Shown here: positions 7,664 to 12,625 of the stretch, piece after piece
Position numbering within the stretch: position 1 is the first letter of the stretch
Layout: the number at the start of each line of letters is the position of its first letter
DNA from: Chrysochromulina tobinii
Taxonomy: Eukaryota > Haptophyta > Prymnesiales > Chrysochromulinaceae
Reading direction: 5' to 3'
Assembly (NCBI GenBank): GCA_001275005.1
Contig: JWZX01000569.1
Coordinates: forward strand, 1-12,625
Length of the DNA stretch: 12,625 nt
Translations under genes and position numbers: made by a program
Notes under the pieces: model-generated
Databases searched by the model: none
What the model was told of the DNA's origin: nothing
What the model saw: only the letters and a program-made list of their open reading frames with translations

Positions 7664-9345
7664 CTAGCCCGGTGGAGCGCCCTTCTTACCACCGGGCGCG
7701 TCCTTACATAGCCGATCGTACACGGCGTAGCTGATGCTCGTCGCTGGGAGTACCTTGAGCAGATTGGGGAGCAGCCCCTGATAGAGCGCGCTAAACCCTC
7801 CCGCACGGACCGCCTGCCGGACGACGTCGAGCGGGCCGGCGTACTCGGTCGTACCGGGCATTCCGGAGGCCTGCAAGCGGGTGCGCACCAGGTTGATCGG
7901 ATAGGTGCACAGCATGGCCATTGTCGAGGAGATCATTCCGCACGCGAGCACCGCGCTCACGCCCGGCTCCTCCCCCCGCGCCGAGTAGACTCGGGACGCG
8001 ACGTCCTTTAAAGCCGAGTTCACAGCGAGGTCGATCCCGGCGTAGGGCACGATGCCGATGACGGAGGTGCCAAGCCCCTTGTAGAGAGCGCCCACGCCCT
8101 CACGCTGCACGACCGAGCGCAGGCAGTCGAGAAGACCCGCGTACACGCCCGGCGCCGCGATCGCCAGCCGTGTCTTGCAGATCTCAAGGGGGTACACGGC
8201 CACCTGGCCGATCGCAAGCAGTGGCAAGCAGTGGCAATCAGTGGCAATCAGTGGCAATCAGTGGCACTCAGTGGCACTCAGTGGCAAGTGGGTACACGGC
8301 CACCTGGCCGATCGCCATCAGTGGTCATCAGTGGTCATCAGTGGTCATCAGTGCTCATCAGTGCTCATCAGTGCTCATCAGTGCTCATCAGTGCTCATCA
8401 GTGCTCATCAGTGCTCATCAGTGCTCATCAGTACACGGCCACCTGTCCGATCGCCCCGGCCCCTCCGCCCGCGACGAAGCGCTCCGCGCCGGTGGGGTTG
8501 CCGCGGTCGCGCGCGATGTAGCCCTTGAGGAGGTCGAAGCTGATGAACTTGATGGACGTTTCGGGAGCGATCTTGAGCACGTTGGCCGTGTTGCCGCGGA
8601 AGAAGGCGCTCATGCCGCCCTCAGCATAGATGCTACGAAGCCCGGCGAGCATGCCTCTCGATGGCTGGCCTGGCGGCGACGCTTGCATGAGCGTTTTCAG
8701 TCGATCGAGTGGCGCCGTCGCGGTGCGGCTGATGCCGCCGGCAACGGAGCCCGAGTACGCCTTGAACGCGAGGGTCGCCAGCAGAGTCTTGCGCTCGCTG
8801 CTGCTCACCACCTCGGCCGCGGGCGAGTACTCTGACTGGGAGCCTTCAACGTAGCCCATGCTCAGTGCCTCGAAGGTCGCCTGCGGATTGACCGCAGGCA
8901 GCAGCAGCAGAAAGAGGCAAAAGTTCTCGAAGGGGATGACGCCATCGCTCTCCTCCTGCGCCTGATTAAGGAGCGAACGCAGCTGCGACGACGAGATCGA
9001 AAAGCCGAGGTGATGAGCAGCTGAGCGCAGCTCGGCCGCAGTGAGCCGGCCGTCGCCATTTTCATCGACGGTTTGGTAAACGCTTCGGCACTCCTCAACA
9101 CGTTCGATGGCAAATTTGCGGTACTCCTCCTCACCAATGACCCCGTCACCGTCGACGTCGACGCGACGAAAAAATCGTTCGATGTCGTCTTTCGAGCAAG
9201 GCAAGCCTCGCCCCCTCAAGCCTTCAGCGACCTCCTCCTTGGAGAGCGTGCCGCTGCGGCTTGAGTCCAAACGAAAGAACTCGTGCTCAAGCTTTGTGCT
9301 AAGTGTGGGTTCGCCGCGGGTCCTGGGTGCTGGCAGCGGCGACAT
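7664..9345 (-). CDS. Calcium-binding mitochondrial carrier, SCaMC / ATP-Mg-phosphate type, two exons
   Basis: Read as exon 9345-8443 (301 codons) joined to exon 8203-7664, the product is 480 residues, the usual SCaMC size. The N-terminal half has EF-hand loops at 27-38 (DSSRSGTLSKEE), 63-74 (DVDGDGVIGEEE) and 94-105 (DENGDGRLTAAE), plus a degenerate fourth near 130-141 lacking the first Asp and last Glu. Three mitochondrial carrier repeats follow, with signatures APLDRLKT, YPLEICKTRL and YPINLVRTRL. The Asn in the third is within the variation known for this family. By family knowledge the protein exchanges ATP-Mg or ADP for phosphate across the inner mitochondrial membrane, switched on by calcium binding to the EF-hands; the substrate here is inferred. 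The junction falls just before the second signature. Unspliced, the frame hits TGA four codons past the junction. The start ATG has A at -3. Confidence 0.9.
8216..8290. repeat. 10-bp tandem array A (GTGGCAATCA type)
   Basis: Seven 10-bp units on the plus strand at 8221-8290: one GTGGCAAGCA, three GTGGCAATCA, two GTGGCACTCA and one GTGGCAAGTG that merges into the middle exon-segment copy. The period is not a multiple of three, as expected for non-coding sequence. Confidence 0.93.
8316..8432. repeat. 10-bp tandem array B (CATCAGTGCT type)
   Basis: Eleven complete 10-bp units from 8316: three CATCAGTGGT and eight CATCAGTGCT, then a partial unit that merges into the exon-segment copy at 8431. 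The shared CAGTG core suggests that arrays A and B have a common origin. Confidence 0.93.
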
Positions 9346-9741
9346 TGTGGCGTTCCTGGGGAACGAGAGATGGAACGAGCACTTCCTGTGAACAGCTGTA
9401 TACTTGAGACTTGCCTTTGAGTCCGTTCTGAGTCCTGCCGTCCGTAAGATTATTCAATCTGGTTACGAAACTTAATTGCCTAATTCGGAAACGGCGTGTG
9501 CTCGCCATTGGTTCGCCAGTGGTGGACTGAAAGTGTGCGCTGACGCTCGAGGGGGTGCAAGCGCCACTGCCTGCGGCGCCACTGCCTGTGCCACTGCCTG
9601 CGGCGTGCACGCGCCTTCGCCTTCGCACGAGCGCAGCGGCAACGCCCAAGACCCCTTTGGAACTTGATGCGTCCGTGCTTCAGTTGAGTGGCTCTCTGTC
9701 GCCACTCTGTCGCAGACACGCCATCTACTCTACCCGACACC
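9346..9741. promoter_or_regulatory. Divergent intergenic region, probable shared promoter
   Basis: 396 bp between the carrier start (minus) and the cysteine-repeat gene (plus). ATTGG at 9507-9511 is an inverted CCAAT box, about 160 bp upstream of the carrier ATG. GCCACTGCCTG occurs three times, at 9563, 9578 and 9590. The regulatory role is inferred from arrangement. Confidence 0.4.
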
Positions 9742-10302
9742 ATGCTCGCCTTATTCATGATCGGCTCGATGGCGCAGGCCGACTGGTCTTACATGTGTCT
9801 CGGAGCGACGCACGGCTGCATCCTAGCGCAGCATGTCGGCGGTCTCGGTGATGATGGTTTCTACGCGAATCTGACGGACTGCGAGTACCGCTGCCCACAG
9901 ATTGGCAAAGACCTGTCGTGGGAGTGCGCCGACTCGGGGAATTGCTTGGTGGCCTCTCAGCCGCCCGACGGCGTCAACTACTTCTCGACGTTCACCAACT
10001 GCGCCAACGCGCCGGGCGGCAAGTGCTTCGCTCCGGGCAGCATGACGCTTTCGTATGAGTGCCAAGGGGCTCACTTCGGCTGTGTGCCCAAGCAGGAGAA
10101 GCCCGATGAGATTACGAAGTTCGCGAGCATTGACGACTGTGAGATGAAGTGCCATGTCGTCCCATCCGGCATGGCCTTTGGCTGCGCGGGCTCGCGTCCC
10201 ACGAGCTGCGTGCTCTTGGCACAGGCTCCGAACCCACAGGCTCACCTCTTCCCTGGCGTTGAGGGTTGCAACGACTGGTGCAACGGAGCCCCCGGCGCAT
10301 AA
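9742..10302 (+). CDS. Secreted protein of four cysteine-rich repeats
   Basis: 186 residues from the ATG at 9742, in a good context (ACACCATG). The frame is open upstream, but with only a GTG and no ATG. Residues 1-13 (MLALFMIGSMAQA) look like a short signal peptide with cleavage before DWSY. The mature part holds four repeats of about 41-45 residues. Each has the form aromatic-x-C, five to seven residues, C, about 20 residues, C, usually three residues, C. The 16 cysteines are at 19, 26, 47, 51, 62, 68, 87, 95, 107, 114, 133, 137, 148, 156, 176 and 180. The even number and regular spacing suggest two disulphides per repeat. I do not recognise a named family. An extracellular or cell-surface role is inferred from the signal peptide and disulphides only. 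Confidence 0.78.
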   Translation: MLALFMIGSMAQADWSYMCLGATHGCILAQHVGGLGDDGFYANLTDCEYRCPQIGKDLSWECADSGNCLVASQPPDGVNYFSTFTNCANAPGGKCFAPGSMTLSYECQGAHFGCVPKQEKPDEITKFASIDDCEMKCHVVPSGMAFGCAGSRPTSCVLLAQAPNPQAHLFPGVEGCNDWCNGAPGA

Positions 10303-10604
10303 AGACTTGATCAAGACCAAACTTCGACACCATGGGCGGCTCTGCTCCAATGGGAAGACCGAGAGTCCACGGCCCGCTCAACCCGTCGACTCAACCCGCG
10401 AGCGAGGCGGCCGCCCGCCGCCGACAGCCCCAGCCCGCGACGAACGTCGGGCGCGAGCGTGACTAGATTACGGGTTAGCGTCTCGACTTTGTGACGGTAC
10501 ATGTAGTGTTGATCATGATTCGTGTTCAATCCTTCATCTTCCTCTTCGAATGCCGTTTCGGCGCGTTGTGTCAAGCGCCGACGTCGACAGAGAGGACCCT
10601 TCCA
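10303..10604. other. Intergenic region and 5' UTR of the zinc-finger gene
   Basis: 302 bp between two same-strand genes. The zinc-finger frame is open back to 10491, with an ATG at 10515. That translation (MIRVQSFIFLF and onward) looks unlike the rest of the protein, so I treat it as leader sequence. No repeat or RNA is seen. Confidence 0.45.
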
Positions 10605-11252
10605 ATGCGTGACGATGAGTTCCTGGCGCTTCAGGCGGCCAAGAAGGCGGCCAAGCTGGCCAAGAAGAAGGCAAACGCGTCCGTGAGCGGGGATGCCGCG
10701 CCAGCTGCAGCGGCTGAGCCCGCCGCATCATCCGAGCCTGCTACGGACACGCCTGAGAAGAAGCGCAAGAAGCCGGAAGCCGCAGCCAGCTCGTCCTGGG
10801 ATGGCGCTGCAGACGAGTCGCTCTACCCGCCGAAGCAAGACGAGCAGCGCTGGTGCACCGACTGCGGCGGCGAGTTCACCTTCACCGTCGGCGAGCAGAA
10901 CTGGTGGGCTGAGAAGGGCTACACCGGCGGCAGGACGCGATGTGCCGAGTGCACCGCGGCAAAGAAGCAGCGCTGCGGCGACAAGTATGTGGGACGCGGC
11001 GCAGCGGCCGCCGAGCGCGCCGCGAAGACGCAATGTTACACCTGCGGCAAGTTTGGTCACAAGACCAGCGAGTGCCCCGACTCGAGCTGCTACAACTGCG
11101 GTAAGCAGGGCCACCGCTCAAAGGATTGCAACGAGCCGCGGCTCAACCAGGCTGGCGGCGGCGTATGCATGAAATTTCAGACTGGAGCATGCACGCGTGG
11201 CGATGCCTGCCGCTTCGCGCATGTCCTCGACCCGTCCGCCGTGCGAGCCTGA
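10605..11252 (+). CDS. Zinc-finger protein: zinc-ribbon, two CCHC knuckles and CCCH finger
   Basis: 215 residues from the ATG at 10605; a start at 10515 would add 30 residues. Residues 1-24 are a Lys/Ala-rich helix and 50-57 (PEKKRKKP) a likely nuclear signal. At 81-121 a zinc ribbon (WCTDCGGEFTFTVGEQNWWA, then RCAEC) has Cys84, 87, 113 and 116. It resembles the probable zinc-ribbon family with a CxxC...EFxFTxGEQ...RCxxC pattern. CCHC knuckles lie at 144-157 (CYTCGKFGHKTSEC) and 162-175 (CYNCGKQGHRSKDC). A CCCH finger at 188-206 has Cys188, 196, 202 and His206 (C-x7-C-x5-C-x3-H). By family knowledge the knuckles and the CCCH finger bind single-stranded RNA or DNA, so an RNA-binding role is inferred. 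All zinc ligands are present. The four-module arrangement in so short a protein is unusual. Confidence 0.87.
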   Translation: MRDDEFLALQAAKKAAKLAKKKANASVSGDAAPAAAAEPAASSEPATDTPEKKRKKPEAAASSSWDGAADESLYPPKQDEQRWCTDCGGEFTFTVGEQNWWAEKGYTGGRTRCAECTAAKKQRCGDKYVGRGAAAAERAAKTQCYTCGKFGHKTSECPDSSCYNCGKQGHRSKDCNEPRLNQAGGGVCMKFQTGACTRGDACRFAHVLDPSAVRA

Positions 11253-12174
11253 GAAGCCAGAGGTGTGCGCCACTCTCGCGGCGGCCCTGCACGACCCGAA
11301 TGTATGCACGACCCGAATGCCAGCCCTGCCCTCGGCTGTCCTTGGCTGCCCTGGCCATAGTCGCGCTGGCTGGCTGGCTGCGGGCCGCCCGGGGGCCGTC
11401 GAAGATGACAGCATACCCAAGATTGTGATAGGTCGTTAACTCAGCACCCCGTGCAGACGCCACTTCGGTGGCCCCCGCTGACTGAGACCTCTCTCCTTCG
11501 GGCCGGCCCGCTCCAATAACTGACTCAACTGACTCAACTGACTCAACTGACTCAACGGCTCCAGCGAGCCGCCGCGGCCGCACGGCTGCCTCGGCGCGCA
11601 CGCACGCACGCCGCCGTCCCATGCGCTCCCGCACGTGCTTCTATACAGTTGGTCTGCGCAATGGACGTCCTGTCCTCTCTTTGCGTGGGCCCGTTCCCTG
11701 AAGCCACACGCACGTCGTCCCCTCGCTAACCAAGCAAGCTCGAATGCACCCTGCCTGCTCGGTCAGTAGGGCACTCACAGCCTGCCGATCGCCTCCACCT
11801 TGCAGGTGTCAGAAGCAGCCTGGGAGAGACCTTAAAGACGTCAGACGAGCCTTTGTTTGGTTGCGAGTAGAGACAAGCGCATGGTAGCATGGGCTCTCAA
11901 GGGGCGCAACCGTCTCAGACCTCGACTCAGACCGCGGCTAACGCGGTCGAGGCGCCGGCCCTACGACGAATCATAGTCAGAAACATACAGATAAATACAG
12001 ATCTGCAAACCTAAAACGTGTGTCGTCTGTCTTCACAGCCATTGCGCATTGGTTTCGAACCCAGATTAACTTTTCACACCAACCTCAGACTGTTCACAGG
12101 AAGGGCCTCATAGACCTTCCTTTTCGACCTGGCCTCCCCTGTGCGGCTCTTCCAGTCCGCTCGTCAACGCACGC
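11253..12174. other. Long intergenic region, no gene seen
   Basis: 922 bp between the zinc-finger stop and the repeat gene. Only short ORFs without domains occur. Features are a stem GCCAC-TTCG-GTGGC at 11459-11472 with a stable UUCG-type loop, CCAAT at 11513-11517 beside a TGACTCA array, and a CACGTG G-box at 11632-11637. An in-frame TAA at 12067 lies before the repeat gene. Confidence 0.5.
11521..11556. repeat. Four tandem TGACTCAAC units
   Basis: Four identical 9-bp units, each containing TGACTCA, the palindromic core bound by AP-1/Gcn4-type bZIP factors, directly after a CCAAT word. They could be a regulatory cluster or a chance minisatellite; no expression evidence is available. Confidence 0.9.
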
Positions 12175-12625
12175 ATGAGTAAACCACCTCCAACATCTGC
12201 TGCGAAGAAGCAGTCGACGCTCGCCGCGCGAACACCATCGCCGTCGCCGCAGGCAGCAGCGGACGCCTCCGGATCATTACCGGAGGCGCCCTCCTCGGGC
12301 TCTTCCAGTATGAGTAAACCACCTCACTCATCCGCTGCGAAGAAGCAGTCGACGCCTGCCGCGCGTGCACCATCGCCGTCGCCGCAGGCAGCAGCGGACG
12401 CCTCCGGATCATTACCGGAGGCGCCTTCCTCGGGCTCTTCCAGTATGAGTAAACCACCTCACTCATCCGCTGCGAAGAAGCAGTCGACGCTCGCCGCGCG
12501 AACACCATCGCCGTCGCCGCAGGCAGCAGCGGACGCCTCCGGATCATTACCGGAGGCGCCCTCCTCGGGCTCTTCCAGTATGAGTAAACCACCTCACTCA
12601 TCCGCTGCGAAGAAGCAGTCGACGC
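12175..12625 (+). CDS. 45-residue repeat protein (partial, runs off right edge)
   Basis: A plus-strand frame is open from the ATG at 12175 to the window end, giving 150 residues. It consists of three full 45-residue units and part of a fourth: MSKPP(P/H)(T/S)SAAKKQST, then AAR, PSPSPQAAADASGSLPEAPS and SGSSS. It is Ser/Pro/Ala-rich with a Lys pair and likely disordered. An opposite-strand frame is also open. However, the differences between units 1 and 2 include three synonymous codon changes of seven in the plus frame, and all are amino-acid changing in the minus frame, which favours plus. The last in-frame stop upstream is at 12067. A 13-nt piece of repeat end at 12144-12156 lies before the ATG, so an upstream exon or a longer array is possible. 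Function unknown. Confidence 0.55.
   Translation, partial: MSKPPPTSAAKKQSTLAARTPSPSPQAAADASGSLPEAPSSGSSSMSKPPHSSAAKKQSTPAARAPSPSPQAAADASGSLPEAPSSGSSSMSKPPHSSAAKKQSTLAARTPSPSPQAAADASGSLPEAPSSGSSSMSKPPHSSAAKKQST
12175..12625 (+). repeat. 135-bp tandem repeat with a 9-bp hairpin in each unit
   Basis: Unit starts at 12175, 12310, 12445 and 12580 are exactly 135 bp apart, and the units are very similar. Each contains CGCCTCCGG, the loop ATCATTA and CCGGAGGCG, a perfect 9-bp inverted repeat (12264-12288 in the first unit). The array continues beyond the window. Confidence 0.95.

Larger units (their letters stand above)
8204..8442 (-). other. Candidate GT-AG intron bounded by duplicated exon sequence
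   Basis: 239 bp, not a multiple of three. On the minus strand it starts GTGGCCGTGTAC right after ATCGGACAG and ends CGATCGGCCAG just before GTGGCCGTGTACCCC. Removing it restores the carrier frame (AIGQ|VAVYPLEICK). Both boundaries lie inside copies of the same segment of about 24 bp, found at 8189-8215, 8288-8316 and 8431-8455. The repeats between them contain many CTGAT words fitting a CTRAY branch site; the last lies 34 nt before the acceptor. A second acceptor in the middle copy would give a frame ending shortly after at TGA. There is no transcript evidence. Confidence 0.82.

Noticed and set aside
7664-8257. Separate half-carrier gene starting with the ATG at 8257
   Set aside because: That ATG and the next residues lie in the 10-bp array. 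The two carrier halves join cleanly by splicing into a full-length protein, so one gene is more likely than two or a pseudogene.
8216-8432. CRISPR-like array
   Set aside because: Units are contiguous 10-mers without spacers, inside a eukaryotic gene.
8170-8835. Plus-strand ORFs with repeated SSVLISAHQC units
   Set aside because: They are translations of the 10-bp arrays antisense to the carrier. The periodic peptide is an artefact, since ten bases read in three frames repeat every 30 bp.
12050-12063. GGTTTCGAACCC resembling a tRNA T-arm or B-box
   Set aside because: No matching anticodon arm, D-arm or acceptor stem could be found around it.
12164-12601. Minus-strand ORF with MSEVVYSYWKSPR repeats
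   Set aside because: It is open only because the 135-bp unit is open on both strands. Differences between units change amino acids every time in this frame, while several are silent in the plus frame. Not excluded outright.

Overview
The window looks like nuclear DNA from a gene-dense, GC-rich unicellular eukaryote. A haptophyte-type or similar microalga is my best guess, from composition, compactness and repeat habit; there is no rRNA or organelle marker to prove it. Evidence for a eukaryote: ubiquitin-interacting motifs, an EF-hand mitochondrial carrier interrupted by a GT-AG intron, CCHC and CCCH zinc fingers, a membrane-anchored 2-oxoglutarate oxygenase, and no operon-like spacing or ribosome binding sites.

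Layout, left to right. (1) 1-2469, minus: a long ORF of at least 823 residues that runs off the left edge, with four ubiquitin-interacting motifs, a Pro/Ala-rich disordered body full of in-frame minisatellites, and a SHOCT-like helical hairpin. (2) 2788-3615, plus: a double-PDZ protein with one membrane segment. (3) 4056-5264, minus: a membrane-anchored prolyl-4-hydroxylase-like 2OG-Fe(II) oxygenase with a repeat expansion inside the catalytic core. (4) 5663-6838, plus: a conserved coiled-coil protein I cannot name. (5) 6839-7663: convergent spacer with a very GC-rich palindromic block. (6) 7664-9345, minus: a SCaMC/ATP-Mg-phosphate-type calcium-regulated mitochondrial carrier in two exons. 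(7) 9742-10302, plus: a secreted protein of four cysteine repeats. (8) 10605-11252, plus: a nucleic-acid-binding protein with four zinc-binding modules. (9) 11253-12174: no gene seen, but a TGACTCA array. (10) 12175-12625 and beyond, plus: a protein made of 45-residue repeats that runs off the right edge.

The genes do not form an evident pathway; neighbours alternate strand, giving three divergent promoter regions (2470-2787, 5265-5662, 9346-9741) and two convergent spacers. The unifying theme is short tandem duplication. Nearly every locus carries fresh head-to-tail repeats. Inside reading frames their period is always a multiple of three (15, 18, 27, 39, 45, 135 bp). In the carrier gene three copies of one exon segment containing AGGT, separated by 10-bp arrays, appear to have created an intron. 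That probable birth of an intron by tandem duplication is the most interesting observation here.
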